Positions 20,826 through 32,585 of a stretch of DNA of 64,000 bases are shown piece by piece. The translations under genes were made by a program, and so were the position numbers. The notes below the pieces were generated by a model that worked only from the letters and a program-made list of their open reading frames with translations, did not search any database and had not been told where the DNA came from. The stretch is from Pisolithus tinctorius. Lineage: Eukaryota; Basidiomycota; Agaricomycetes; Boletales; Pisolithaceae. Numbering within the stretch: the stretch's first letter is position 1; each line of letters opens with the position of its first letter. The DNA lies in the NCBI GenBank assembly GCA_024663395.1, contig JANFAH010000027.1, positions 496,001 to 560,000 of the forward strand. Direction: 5' to 3'.

Positions 20826-22200
20826 TGATGGTTATGTTTCTAATGGTGCGGGTAGAACATTGAGTGGGTTGTTTCTGAGGGGGAAAGTCTTTTGTGAAGC
20901 ATTTCTTATAAGCGGAGAGTATATCATCCGCATGTTCAAGGTGTGTTTCTTTTTGCCACGAGTTTTCAGATGACAGATAACCCTTCCATTTGATTAAGAA
21001 GGCATGGCCGCAGCCAGATCTTTTATGGCCAATGATCGCTTCAACTTTGTATTCTTCCTCCTCGTTGACAAGGTCAGGTGGTGGGGCTGGGAAGTTTGGC
21101 CCATGAACATCATTTTCGCAATAGGGTGATAAGAGGGAAGCATGGAAGACATTGTGGATCTTCCATCATGTGGGGATCACGAGGCAGTACGTGATCAGAG
21201 ATAGGATGTCAGTTATAGTGAAGGGTCCTTCTCATTTTGGGGCAAGTTTCCTATTTTTATAGGAACATTTCAAATTCCGTGCTTCTAGCCAAACTTTATC
21301 ACCTTTTTGAAATGGGGTGAAGGGTCGTGACGAGCGGTCTTTCATGGTTTTTCTGGCTAGATCATGGGCCACAAGGGCTTCTTCTCTAGCTTTTCAGAGT
21401 TCTTCGAGTCTAGACTCAGTGGTGGGAAGGTGGGTGTCTGCGATAAGGGATGGAAGAGGTTTCGGTTCACAGCCGTACATGAGGTAGAACAGCAATTGAT
21501 GGGTGACAGAATGTGGGTGGTGATTATGCGCAAACTCTGCCATAGGGAGATTGTCTACCCATGAGGCAGGGTCATTCTGGCAGAAGATGCAGAGATAGGT
21601 CTCCACCTCCTGGTTTACACGTTCAGTTTCACCATCAGTCTGAGGGTGGTATGCTGTAGACAAGGCAAGGGAGTATCCCAGAAGGGATGCGAGTTCTTTA
21701 GTGAATGCTGAGGCAAACTGAGGGCCTCAATCTGATATAATTTTGTCATACAACCCAAAGCAGGAGTAGACCTTTTTGAAAAACAAGGCTGTGATATTGG
21801 CAGTGGAGGCAGTTTTCTTTGTGGGTGTTAAAATTACCCCCTTTGTAAGCCCATGGTCTACCACGACCAAAAGGGAATTGAACCCATGGGAGATCGGGAG
21901 ATCAGTGACCAGATTGCAGGAGATCTGTTGAAAGGGGCGAGTCAAGGTCGAGGGAATGGGTGTCAGGGGTAGTGTCGTTGGATGGGTATTAACTTTGTTT
22001 TGCTGGCACATAGCACAGCCTTCAATGTATTTGCGGACAAAGGACACGAGTCCAGGCCACCAGTACTTGGACAAGACAAGCTGCTGGGTTTTCAAGACAC
22101 TGGGGTGTCCAGCAGAGGGATGGTTGTGGTGGTGGGACATGACGGTTTGTCAGAGGGCAGGGTCGTCGGGGATATACACCTGGTTTTTGTAGAGTAAAAC
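20826..22200 (-). pseudogene. Integrase and chromodomain of element C
   Basis: Zinc-binding start HHNHPSAGHPS (22135) with CAMCQQNK; catalytic-core pieces ISCNLVTDLPISHGFNSLLVVVD and KIISD followed by TGA where SDRG is expected (21724-21726); the E-bearing HPQTDGETERVNQ (near 21640). Then LEARNLKC and NVFHASLLSPY, and a chromodomain at about 21065-20895 (EEEEYKVEAIIGHKR; FLIKWKGY; ENSWQKETHLEHADDIL). Stops I checked are TGA at positions where Arg CGA is expected. Confidence 0.85.
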
Positions 22201-24525
22201 TCCACTGTCAAACTTCCAGTTGGAAAGATGCGACTTAAATGGAAGTGGCATGTCAACATTTTCTATAGCACGAAGTGCTGTTTGGACTACAGGGTCTTTC
22301 ACGGAGGAGGACGCAACCTTCTGGGTAAGGTTGGTATTGATGAGGTTGACAAACAGGGTTGGAGGGAGGAGAGTAACTCCTTTGTTGTCCTCATCATCTT
22401 CAGGGATATGGTCAGGTCATCAGGAGAGGGCGTCTGGTGCGGCAAGATCTTTGCCAGGAACATGTTCAAGCTGCAGATCAAAGTCTGCAAGGTCAAGGAG
22501 CCAACAGGCCTGTCGACAATTTAAGTTCTGAGGTGACTTGAAGTAAGTCAGATTTTTGTGGTCGGTAAAGACCTTGACTGGGTACATGGATCCATGGAGA
22601 TAATGTCTCCAGGATTTCAGGGCTCAGATGACACCTAGGAGTTCTCTGTCATAGATGTCATAGTTTCATTTGGCAGGGTTAAATGACTGAGACAGGTAGG
22701 CACAAGGTTGCCACTGTCCATTCGAGTCTTCCTGTAGGAGGATACCTCCAGTTGCATATTTGGACACATCTGTCGTTATTGCGAATGGTCAAGAGACATC
22801 AGGCATTTGCAGGGTTGGTTGTGCCATGAATATCCATTTCAGGAGTTCAAAGGCATTCTGACATTTCTTTGACCACTCCCAACTGGTGGTTTTCTTTGTT
22901 AGATCGATGAGTGGTCAGGTGATGTCAGAGTAGTAGGGTATGAATCTCCTGTAAAAGTTTGTGAATCCTAGGAAGGATCGCACGTCCTTGACCTTCTTCA
23001 GAACAGGCCATTCAGCAATTCCTTGAACCTTGATGGGGTCCATGGTGACGGTATTTTCTTTAATGATCATTCCCAGGTATTCCACCTCAGGAAGATTGAA
23101 GTGACACTTTTCTAGTTTCAGAGGGAGTGATAACTCTCTCATTTGTTTGAGAACATGACAAGTTCTTTTTTTGTGTTCTTCGGAGTCATTGGAAAAGATG
23201 AGGAGATCATCCATATAGACGACCAACCATCCTTCTGCGATCATGTCTCGAAAGGAGTTGTTCATGAATCAATGAAAGGTGGCAGGGGAGTTGCACAACC
23301 CGAAGAACATGACCGTTGGTTCGAAGAGTCCTTTGTGCATGATAAATGCAGCTTTCCATTGGTCTCCTTCTTTGATATGGATGTTGTTATAGCCCGATCT
23401 GACATCCATCTTTGTAAAGATAGAGGCTCCTTTCAACTTGTCGACAAGATCTGAGATGAGGGGAAGGGGGTATGCATCCTTCACCATGTTCTTGTTTAAG
23501 TATCTGTAGTCTTGACAAGGGCGGAGGGAGCCATCCTTCTTTCCTACAAAGAAGAAAGGTGCGGCTTGAGGAGACTTCGAGGGGCAGATCTTTCCTTCTC
23601 GAAGGTGTTCTTCTATAAATTTCTCCACAGACTCTCATTCAGAGGGAGAGAGCGGGTATGCTTTTGCCACTTTGGGGACGAAGTCCTCTACAAGGTTGAT
23701 GGCATGATCGTATGGTCATGATGGAGGTAAAACTCCATCGGAGGGTTTCTCAAAGACTGAAGCAAAGTCTTTGTAATCTTCTGGAAGAACAGGTTTCAGC
23801 TTCTTTTTATGTTCCTCTTGGGCCAACTCAGTAGCTGTAGTGATTTTTCAAAGAAGACTATTGTTTGGGTTGATCTTCTTTGCTTCTTCGATGAGTTTCC
23901 CAACTGACATCATGAAATGTGTGCGGATGGTTTCATCTTCAGGTTCTTCATAGTCCATAAACTTGTTTATCCCTTTCTTCTCAGTGGGGGTCACAAGATT
24001 GACCATGGGTTCTTCTATAGCAACCATTGAGATGTTGCATTTCAGTTCTTTAGACCTATTGGTCTTTTCATCGATGGATAATGTACCCATCCTCCAGTCC
24101 ACAATGGGGTTGTTTTCCTGGAGCCAAGGTAGTCCAAGAATGACATTCTCCATTCCACAGTTAATGACATGGAAAAAGGACTGGTGAACGAGTCCTTTAA
24201 CCTTGAAGTAAAGGGTGGCGGAGAAGAGGATCTTTCCCTTGGAGTTTGGGGATCCATCTGCATTCTTTGTGAGGATGGGTTCAGCGAGTCATTGAGTGGG
24301 AATCTGGTGTTTTCAAATGAAAGTCCAATCGATGCAAGAAATTTCTGCTCCAGAGTCCACTAGAGCGGTGGTGTTGACGACTTTCGAGGTTGTTTCTGAT
24401 GCGTAAAGGGAAACAGGGATTTGCATAGTACGTTCTGGTGTGGAAGATACTAGTACAGGAGCAACAGAAACAAGACTGTCCTTAGTTTGGGGAACTTCTG
24501 GCATCAACTCAGAGTTCCCATTCAA
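22201..24525 (-). pseudogene. Protease, reverse transcriptase and RNase H of element C
   Basis: Protease: NTTALVDSGAEISCID (near 24350) and VILGLPWLQENNPIVDW (near 24130). [19 protein letters not shown] (about 23535-23485), [17 protein letters not shown] then TGA and FMNNSFRDM (23266, CGA expected), catalytic [13 protein letters not shown] (near 23215), [13 protein letters not shown]. RNase H follows at about 22850-22400 with several stops. Broken into four or more open pieces. Confidence 0.85.
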
Positions 24526-25664
24526 AAATCCTTTCCAAGGGCTCTAGCGATGTTTACCAAGGCGATGGATGGACCAGCGACTCTTTCTTCATCGTTGCTT
24601 TCTTCTACTTCCACAATTTTGTGGATTTTCTTGACTTTCTTTTGGGGAGTCTTCCCTTTGTCAGGGCATTCTTGTGAGAGATGGCCCTTGTTTCCACAAC
24701 CAAAACATCTTCCTTCTTTGATGTGATGGTCTCTTTCTTCTTTAGAGAGTCTGACCCCATCTACATCCATGGAATTGGGGTCTTTTTCTTCAGAGAAGGT
24801 ATTCCTGGGATGGAATGCCTTCTTTTCCTTCTTTCCGGAGAATTTGTTGACCTTTCTCCATTTGGCATCAAATTTTTGTGCCTGTGTGTACCACTCGGTT
24901 ATTTTAGTGGGAGTGGTTTCCATCATGTGGATTCTATTCGTGATGAACGGTTTGAGTCCTTGTGAGAAGAACTCAATCAATGCAACATCTTCCATAATAG
25001 TGGAGTCAGTGGCGGCAGTTCAGAAGTCAGTGATATATTGTTCGACTGACTCTTTCTGTTTCATGGTACGCAATTTGGCAATTGCAGTACCGGTGGTGTC
25101 AGCAGATGTGAAAGAGTTTTTAAAGTCTTTCACAAAATCGGTAAAGGTACCAAAGCTCGGGGGGTTCTTTTCCAGAGAAGCTTTCTGGAAGGTGGCAGCC
25201 CAGGAATGGGTGACACCTTTCTTCATGTATGACAGGGCATAGACCACTTTCTTAGTGTCAGTATCGTACAATTCTTTGTTGACTAGAAGATAAGTCAGTA
25301 TGGAGTACAGCCAACTCATAGCATTCTTTTGGTCTCCATCAAAATCAGTTGGAGCACCAATCTTCAGTTCTGTGGCTTTGGTGGCATTGCTGACCGGTGC
25401 CTTCAACGATGAACCGGACATCGTATTCAGAGGAAGGGGTGGGTGTGTAGGAAGGATGGGTGGAGGTACTGGTTGGATAGGGGTACCAAGGGAGGTGAGA
25501 GACTGGGTGAAGAGGTTCAAGAGGATACCAGAGGTAAAGCCTCTATCCAGTTGTTCTGGTTCAGAGGAGTTGTCAGCGACAGTGCTCTCTTGTTCTTCAT
25601 CAGACGACGATTCTTCTCGAGTGGGTCACAACAGCACCCAACGTCGATTATTTCAGGGGTTCAT
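24522..25664 (-). pseudogene. Gag of element C
   Basis: The probable start is Met 25664, with an immediate TGA after MNP and a second stop before 25520. Core block APTDFDGDQKNAMSWLYSI, then FVKDFKNSFTSADTTGTA and KQKESVEQYITDF, TGA at 25017-25019, then MEDVALIEFFSQGL and a CCHC knuckle CFGCGNKGHLSQEC near 24690. It ends by overlapping the protease frame. Confidence 0.82.
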
Positions 25665-25718
25665 GGTGGTGCACTAAACAGTGACCAGTTCGGCCAAAGG
25701 CTGGCAGACTTGAGCTTT

Positions 25719-26088
25719 TGTTATGCTCGACCAAAGTCAAGTTGTAGGGAGAACTCAAATGCAGACTATTGGTTTCTACTGAGCAATGGCTGCAGTAACC
25801 TCTGTAAATGACAGAGGATTTGGGCAACGCCAGTAAGAGTGGTCCAGGTTAGGGACACTGAGGGCGAAGTTCTGAGTGAGAATGCTGCGTATGATTGAGC
25901 TAACTATGCCATTGGTTGAACAACAACGACACATGTCCTAAGCATGTTGAGAGAACGTATTGCTATTGATGGGAATAGAGAGCCATCGGATCAGAGAGAA
26001 GATGGCTCGAAAAGGAAAATAAGTCCAATGGATCAAACATGCAATAATCGTACAGTGAAAAGAGAAAAGACAGGGGTGAAACGTAACA
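25719..26088 (-). repeat. 5' LTR of element C (370 bp)
   Basis: Right-hand LTR, directly next to the TSD GATGG. The sequence just inside (plus 25711-25718, TGAGCTTT) does not match a tRNA end by eye, nor the LTR itself, so the priming mode of C is open. Confidence 0.92.
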
Positions 26089-27345
26089 GATGGTGAATGG
26101 ACCTAAGTACTTTTCAGAGAGTTTTTCTGAAGGACAAGTGGAGCAGAAGTACTTGGCCTTGACATAGGCCTGTGCTCTGACCTTGAACTCAGGCAGAGGT
26201 ATGTGTTTGGCATCTGCTGGACCCTGGTAGCACTGCTGAGTGGCAGACATTTTGGAGCAGAGGAAGTAATGAAGGGCAGAGAGCTCAACAATGTAGTTGT
26301 GAGCCCATGGAGAGGTGAAGTCTTGGTCAGGGCCCACAGACAGGTTTGGATGGTACCCCTTGTTGGCAAAGAAAGGGGAAACTCCAGTAGTTGCACTTGG
26401 TGCATTGTTAAAAGTGAACTCCACTAGAGGTAAGAGCTCAGCCCAGTTGTCTTGTTGGTAATTACAGTAGATGCAGAAGTACTGCTCAAGGGTCTGGTTC
26501 ATCCACTTGGTCTGGCCATTGCCTTCTGGATGGTAATCCAAGGTGAAGTGGAGATGCATATCAAGGGCCTTTCCTAGGGAGTGGGAGAAGTGGGAAACAA
26601 ACTCTGGACCTCTGTTGGAGGTGACATTAGCAGGTACTCTGTGCTTAGAGAAGACATGGGTAAGGAAGAGCTTAGCAAGTTTGGTGGAGGTGACAGAGTC
26701 ATGAGTGGGGATGAACACCACCTACTTTGAGAGGTGGTCCACTACCACAAGGATGGCAGAGTAGCCATTGGAGTTGGGGAGGTGTTTGATGAAGTCCATG
26801 GAGATGGAGTTCCATGGTCTCTCTGGGATGGGGAGCTGCTTCAGTAGACCATAGGGGTGGTGACACAGAGTTTTTCTCTGTCCACAGGTGGTGCAGGACC
26901 TGACATAATCCTTCATGTTGGAGCAGAGGTTAGGCCATACATAGTCTCTGTGGACAAGGTCTAGGGTGTGGTTTTGCCCAAAATGGCCTGCTAGGGGATG
27001 GTCATGCTTGAACCAAAGCACTTGGAGGTGGAGGTCATCAATGTCAGGGACAAAGATGCAACTGTCAAGGCAGAGGAGACCATTGGAGTCCAAACACCAC
27101 CAAGGGTTAGTTGGAGTTGGGAGGTGGCTGGTGGAGACAGGGTCAGAGGGTAAGGTGGAGATGATGTCAGAGTGCAAGCACTCAACATTGAAGACCATGG
27201 TGGTGCAGAGCACAGGTGCCATGAGGGTAGTGGTACAGAGGGACAATGTGAGCTGCTCCTGTGTAAACATAGGGCAGAGATTGTGAGGATTTACCTGCAC
27301 ATAGTCCCTATCCCCCCCTTTTGTGTAGACATCCCAATGGTGCAT
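26089..27345 (-). pseudogene. Integrase of element B, catalytic residues lost
   Basis: Zinc-binding module HDHPLAGHFGQNHTLDLVH with CTTCGQRK (near 27000-26880), linker YGLLKQLPIPERPW, catalytic core ISMDFIKHL (first D kept), a stop at 26719, then VTSNRGPEFVSHF where SDRG is expected (second D changed to N) and EGNGQTKWMNQTLEQY where QTER is expected (E changed to K). The frame runs to EKYLGPFTI at the point where element C is inserted, and resumes at 19405. Two of three catalytic acids are gone, so the enzyme would be dead. Confidence 0.9.
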
Positions 27346-29274
27346 AAGTGCATTGGGCTTGGCTCCTAAGCAGCCAGGTCAGAAGCAGATAGAGAGATTA
27401 AACTGGGAAAGGTACTCCAACCAGTGGGCCTGTCAACAGCTGAGAACCTTAGAAGTGGAGAAGTACTCAAGGTTTTCATGGCCCATCACCACATCAACAG
27501 GTAAGGCAGAACCCTCTAGGTAATGCTGCCAGTGGCAGAAGGCCTCAAAGATAGCCAACAGCTCCTTGTTATGGCTATCATAGTTGAGTTCTGGAATGGT
27601 CATGGTGCAGGAGTAGAAAGTGACTGGGCAGAGTTCACCATCAGAGCAGGTGGGGGACAAAATACCAGCAATGGCATAGTTGGAGGCATTGGTTTCAACT
27701 GTCAGTGGAGTGTCAGGAACCCAGTGAGTGAGGACAGGGGTGGAGCTGAAGGCATCCTTCAGGCAGAGGAAGGCAGAGCAACACTCCTCAGAAAAGTTCC
27801 AAGGAGTGCCATTTCATGTGAGGCAAGTGAGCAGAACAATGATGTCAGAGTAGTTATTAATGAATTGTCTATAGAAATTTGCAAAGCCGAGGAAGGACTG
27901 GATGTCTTGCACCTTCTGCAGCTCAGGCCAGTCATGGACTGCCTGAACTTTCTCAGTGGACATGGTGAGACTGGAGGGAGAGAGAATGTAGCTGAGGTAC
28001 TCAATGGAGTTGGAGTGGAACTCACACTTCTCTGGCTTGACATAGAGACCATGCTTTCAAAGGTGGTGGAGTACCTCTTTTATGTGTTTGCAGTGTGACT
28101 CCATGTCCTGTGAATAAATTAAAATCTCATCAAGGTATACCACAATGCAGACATTGAGCATGTCTGCAAAGATTAGTCAGACCAAAGGGCATTACCTGCC
28201 ACTTGTAAGAACCATAATGAGTGTGGAAAGTGGTTTTCCATTCATCTCCATCTGTGATGTGGACCAGATAATAGGCATGGCAGAGATCAATCTTTGTGTA
28301 GACTTTAGCACAGCTCAGAGAGTTGAGCAAGCCAGAGATGAGCAGCAGTGGATAGCAATCCTTTTTCTTTTATTGAGTCCTTGATAGTCTACACAGAGAC
28401 AGAGTGAACCATCCTTCTTCTTTACAAGGAGGACAGGGGCACCATGAGTGGAGGTGGACTCCTTGATGCTTGTCATTGAAGGAGTGGAGAGCTTCAAGCT
28501 CTGGCAGAGACAGAGAGTAGATTGTGCTGATAGGCAGAGAGGCTCCTTCCTTGAGGTCAATCTTGAGATCAAATGAGCAGTGTGGCAGAAGTTCAGTAGC
28601 CTTGTCTTTACTAAAGACATCAGCAAACTTGTGATACTCAGGAGGGACCAAGAAGAGGTCAGGAGGTGGAGAGGAAGTGGAGGATGCACAAAGCTTCACA
28701 TCATCAGCAGAGAGCTGTAAGTGGAACTGTCTAGAACCAGGGAGAGCACAGGCTCTGACATATGTGGCAGCATTGATGAGTGAGATGAGCAGAGCAGAAT
28801 GCAGTGAGTTGGTTGGAGTGCAGTCAGAGCTGCAGATGGAGCAGAGGTTGCAGCAGAAGGTGACAAAGGTGCCTGGGGTGTCAGCATTCCCTGTAATGGT
28901 GGTTTGAATGATATACTGCCCAGTACCCAGTCAATTGACAGATTGAAGTGGGTGAGCCAGTTGTGTCCTAATACCAGCAAACAAGAAGAATCCAATGGAG
29001 TAACATAAAATGAAATGGAGTTGACATTGCCAGAAGGAAAGTGGAGGGAAAGATCTACTTCTTGGGAAATGACAGCATTTTTACTACCATCAAACAAGCA
29101 GAGTGGAATTGGCAGAGAAACAGAGGAAACAGGAATAGCATATTTTTTGATTATAGACAGGTCTACAAAACAATGAGAAGAGCCAGAATTGATCAACACA
29201 GAAACAGTATTAACAGAATAACCAAGAAGAGTTACAGACAGAAATAAGGAATTGGGGCTAGAGAGAGTGGACAT
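27346..29274 (-). pseudogene. Protease, reverse transcriptase and RNase H of element B
   Basis: Protease (29274-28696) reads SVLINSGSSHCFVD: the catalytic Asp of DSG is Asn. [10 protein letters not shown] region near 28480, [47 protein letters not shown], then a deletion of about 35 nt that shifts the frame, and [10 protein letters not shown] (catalytic YLDD changed to YLDE). RNase H: VETNASNYAIAGIL and ELNYDSHNKELLAIFEAF at 27660-27433. Several stops. Inactive. Confidence 0.88.
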
Positions 29275-29351
29275 GTTGAGTCAGATGTCTGGTTGTGCAC
29301 AGTTGGGGTCAACACTTCCTCCAGGCTGTGCAAGCGCCCTGGAGGAGCAGA

Positions 29352-30659
29352 CTAATTTTTTGGCTCTGCCTTCTCCATGGGCAGAGGAGGCAGAGTTCCA
29401 GCCATAGCTGCATGGGCTTTGGTTGCACAAGAGGTTGACTTGGGACAGTCCTTGGCAGAGTGGCCAGCCTTGCCATAGAAGAGGCAGAGGTTGTTTTTCA
29501 TCCTGCACTGGTGTTCAGTGGAGATGAGTTTGCCATCCTTGCCCAGGAGGTGGGCAATGTCAGACTTGGGCAGATCTTTCTGTTTGCCCTTGCCCTTTGT
29601 GTCAGACTTTGGAGTGGAGGTGGAGGGTGATGATTTAGACTTGTTGTCAGAGTTGGAGGACTGTGACTTATTGGTGGCAGACTTGGTGGTGCATGAGATC
29701 TCCACTTTATGCTCCCAGTAGCATGCATCGATAGTTTGGGCAAGTTCACAGAGTTGTGCAAGGGTAGATGGTTTTCTGATGTGAGTGATCTCATCCTTGA
29801 TGCAGTCTGGAAGTCCACTATAGAAGTGGTGGCAGAGTGCAGCAACACCATAGTCTTTGACCTGTGAAGCCCAACAGTTGAACTCCAAGACATATTTGGT
29901 AATCTGAGAACCATCCTTCATAGTAAGGTTCTTGAGTTGTTGGATGGTGTCAGCTATGGCATCATGTGGACCAAAATTGGTTGTGAGTTCATGCAAGAAC
30001 TCATGATAGTCATCCATCCAGAGTGGGTGGTCATAGCCATCAGGGTTTAGCAGATCTGGCTCAAACCAAGCCAGGGCCATTCCCTTCAAGTAGGACTGAG
30101 TGAAGGTTACCTTTGCTCTGTCAGAGCAGAATGTGCAGGGGCAGTCTTGAAAGTTCAGCTCACATTGAATGAGGAACTTGCAGAGTTTCTTTGGGTCAGA
30201 GCCATCAAAGGTGTTGGCCTCATGGACTTTGGTTTTCAGAGCAGAGTCCCCAGTGCATGAACTAGACTGCACAAGCACATGGACAGTTCTAGCAAGAGCT
30301 ACAAGGGGATCCTCTGGCAGCTCAGCCAGGTCTTCAGGGATATCCCCATCACTGCTACCCCCACCATTGGGATCACCATCAGGGTAATCAGGGTCAGGGT
30401 TGGGTCCATCATCTTGATTACAAGGAGATGGAGTATGGAAGGCTGTTGGGTGGAGGTTGGAGTGACCAGCTTGTGAAGTGCTTTCGCCTTCAGCACAAGA
30501 GCAGTGTTGAGTGGAGAAGGACTGGAATTGTTTGATGACTAAGGGAAGACAACATGGATTAGCCAGTGCTGCTGTGAGGTTCTCAGTGACCTCTCTCTGG
30601 GATTGAGCTTGAGTTCTCATAACAATGTAAGTTTTTTGGAAGACAGAAAACAAGATCAT
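29352..30659 (-). CDS. Gag of element B, open over 435 codons, knuckle damaged
   Basis: Single open frame from ATG 30659; the internal Met at 30620 (MRTQAQSQ) matches the start used in X better. Acidic Asp/Pro/Gly segment (residues 83-115), capsid core (ANTFDGSDPKKL; YLKGMALAWFEPDLL; FGPHDAIADT; HHFYSGLPDCIKDEI), Ser/Lys-rich basic linker, then the knuckle CLFYGKAGHSAKDC, in which the second Cys is Tyr. It ends PKN-stop after a six-A run (CCAAAAAATTAG), comparable with the A7-TAG ends of the related elements. Confidence 0.85.
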   Translation of the reverse strand: MILFSVFQKTYIVMRTQAQSQREVTENLTAALANPCCLPLVIKQFQSFSTQHCSCAEGESTSQAGHSNLHPTAFHTPSPCNQDDGPNPDPDYPDGDPNGGGSSDGDIPEDLAELPEDPLVALARTVHVLVQSSSCTGDSALKTKVHEANTFDGSDPKKLCKFLIQCELNFQDCPCTFCSDRAKVTFTQSYLKGMALAWFEPDLLNPDGYDHPLWMDDYHEFLHELTTNFGPHDAIADTIQQLKNLTMKDGSQITKYVLEFNCWASQVKDYGVAALCHHFYSGLPDCIKDEITHIRKPSTLAQLCELAQTIDACYWEHKVEISCTTKSATNKSQSSNSDNKSKSSPSTSTPKSDTKGKGKQKDLPKSDIAHLLGKDGKLISTEHQCRMKNNLCLFYGKAGHSAKDCPKSTSCATKAHAAMAGTLPPLPMEKAEPKN

Positions 30660-30668
30660 ACAAGTGCA

Positions 30669-30679
30669 AGTACAAATAT
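30669..30679 (-). promoter_or_regulatory. Primer-binding site of element B
   Basis: The minus strand reads ATATTTGTACT just inside the 5' LTR. It is the exact reverse complement of AGTACAAATAT in the B-family solo LTR (plus 55707-55717) and differs by two transitions from the version in B's own 5' LTR (plus 31491-31501). This fits self-priming with later decay. Confidence 0.7.
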
Positions 30680-30681
30680 AC

Positions 30682-31939
30682 TGTCAAGTCTGGGCCTACT
30701 CTGACCAACTCTGATGCTAGACAAGGTCTGGGGAGAGGTTTGGAAGCAAGTCTGACACAAAAGAACAGAACTCCAACTAGCAGAGTGTTGTCAGGAACAA
30801 AGTCTGCTGAAGAAAAGGTGGAGCAGAGTGAGGGTGTCAGGTTTAGCTCATGTGCTACCTGTCATAACCATGCCTCAATCCCAGTCAGACTTGGCCTCAC
30901 ACTCATTCAGTCCAGCCTCGGCCTCACCAACCACTTACCCCCAGTTAGTCTAGAGCGGTTAACACTGCTTTGCAGTGCATGTCACTTCCATTGAACTCTG
31001 CCTGGTCTTGTCCCCAGTCTGCCCTGTCCTGGTCTCCATTACCTTAGTCATATATTTCTAATACTAGTCATACCAATCACCTTAGCAATCTTTGCAAGAC
31101 TGGCATTACCAGTCTCCATACTATAGTTACTTCCAGTATATAAACCCATAGGTACTTGGCCTGTTCCCCTCAGTCTGAAATCAAATAAGTTCTATCTGTA
31201 ACTCTCAGCCTCAGACTCAGACTGCAACCCATGCAAGGGAATAGCACTGCATCATCAGTTGCTAAGTCCAATCAGTCCAACCTGTATCTCTGCTTCTTCT
31301 CTCTAATCCTGACCCCTTGGCCTCACACCCACTTTGGTCTCCAGTCTGGCCTCAACCCAGACTTCATGAACTTGACACTACCCCCTTGCATGAGCTCAGC
31401 CCTTGTATTTCAGAGGTAGAAACCAGATGGACAGTTGGAGGTAACTCCAACAGACAGAAGTTGGAGACAGAAGGAGTAGGAACTAAGTTGATATTCATAC
31501 TAAAGAACAGTGGAGTACAATACATGCTTTTATACTACTATGGAGGTACAGTAATTGGAATCAGAACTGACATATGGAGACACATAAATTTTCAAGTAAA
31601 ACTTCCTAGACAATGAATGAAGGGAAGATGGAGGACATAAGAACAGGTAACACAGAGCATCCAAAAAAGGAAACAGTCCAGGCACTGGACCATGCAGTGT
31701 GCATGCTGCAGAGTACCTGACTGCATGCTGTCAGGGAGAAGTCTGAAGGGTAGTCACACAACCCCTCAGAGAGCAGTCTGTGCAGTCTGGTAAGAGAGCA
31801 GTACAAGTCTGACAGCAGTTGGAGTGGAGATGGTTCATAAATGACAGAGGGCAGGTGGAGTTGGTGCAGAGTGAGTGAATGACTGGTGGAAAGGGGTGTG
31901 GAGTGAGTGAGGACTTAGGACAAATGCATGGTCATGACA
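30682..31939 (-). repeat. 5' LTR of element B, split by a solo LTR
   Basis: 735 bp after removal of the nested LTR 30860-31377 and one copy of its TSD. Minus-strand start TGTCATGACC, next to TSD TGCAG at 31940. Confidence 0.92.
30860..31377 (+). mobile_element. Solo LTR of the X family inside B's LTR
   Basis: 518 bp, TGTCATAACCATGCC to GAACTTGACA, similar along its length to the X LTRs (45517-46044 and 61745-62267). The flanking duplication is CTACC (30855-30859 and 31378-31382). A TATATAAAC box and CAGTCTGAAATCA start region are kept. It marks LTR-LTR recombination of a former full copy. Confidence 0.93.
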
Positions 31940-31944
31940 TGCAG

Positions 31945-32323
31945 TTGTGCTTGCAGTCATTGTACATGGTAAAGAGTGTGTACACCCCTTTTGATGTCCT
32001 CACCCTTATGACCACCACATCCACATACAGGAAATCAATCTGCTCCCAGGAGTTGGTGCTAACTTTTGAGTTTACCAGGGTAACCACCTGGGGCTTCACA
32101 CCCTGTGCTAGGTTTGCTGACAGGGAACTACCCTCCAGTGGTTATTTGCTCTGGTGTTGCCTAGTTGGTCTATTGGTGGTTCTTGTAGTGTGACTATGTC
32201 CCATTCTTTGGCTAATTGGCTGTTGATTAGTGAGTGCAGGGCTATGTGAGATGTATTAAGGATTTGTTGCCATATGTGTAATTTAGTCAGTGCATCATTT
32301 TGTGTATGGTTTTCAGACATCAT
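31945..32323 (-). pseudogene. LINE ORF2 start: endonuclease, proximal half
   Basis: Starts at about MMSENHTQNDALTKLHIWQQ (32323). Visible: LNTSHIALHSLINSQL, EWDIVTLQEPPIDQLGNTRA (the conserved QEP motif of AP-type endonucleases), a frame change, then VTLVNSKVSTNSWEQID and TLFTMYNDCKHNC, which joins in frame to 16730 across element B. Confidence 0.85.
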
Positions 32324-32585
32324 TGGGGGCAGGGTTGGAGGAGGTTTCTACTGGCAGGGGTACTGTTGTGGTGGGCTGGAAGTTGGGGTGGGGTGGTAGG
32401 GGGTGAAGTAGGGTTTGGGGCTGGGGGGGTGGGCCTCCCCTGCCCCCTTGTATCATGCCATGATGACCATGCTTGGGGATGTGGGTGTGGACATTCATGG
32501 CCTCACCTAAGGTCATTTGCCTCAGCTGACCTTGGGTGGCATACTGGTTTGGGGGGGGTCTGGTCTGCTTGATGGGGTCTTGGGG

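Larger units (their letters stand above)
19406..26088 (-). mobile_element. Ty3/gypsy chromovirus C, complete but decayed
   Basis: 6683 bp with 370-bp LTRs at both ends and the 5-bp duplication GATGG (19401-19405 and 26089-26093). It is inserted in the integrase of B. Minus orientation: gag, PR, RT, RNase H, integrase, chromodomain, then a 336-codon open extension. LTR ends are TGTTACGTTT and GCGTAACA or GCATAACA. It is a different lineage from A, B, X and Y: no LTR-PBS complementarity was seen and it has no antisense gene. Confidence 0.94.
16736..31939 (-). mobile_element. Ty3/gypsy chromovirus B with nested insertions
   Basis: Bounded by LTRs 16736-17468 and 30682-31939 and by the 5-bp duplication TGCAG (16731-16735 and 31940-31944). 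Minus orientation: 5' LTR, PBS, gag, PR, RT, RNase H, integrase, chromodomain, antisense gene, PPT, 3' LTR. Element C (6683 bp) sits between integrase and chromodomain, and a solo LTR sits in the 5' LTR. Without these B is about 8.0 kb. Protein active sites are degraded, so B is inactive. Confidence 0.93.

Noticed and set aside
22220..22531. Plus-strand frames of about 100 codons in element C
   Set aside because: Overlap the RNase H region of C on the minus strand; no independent support.
25711..25730. LTR-complementary primer site for element C
   Set aside because: I looked for the self-priming match seen in A, B, X and Y and found only a weak, gapped similarity, so it was not called.
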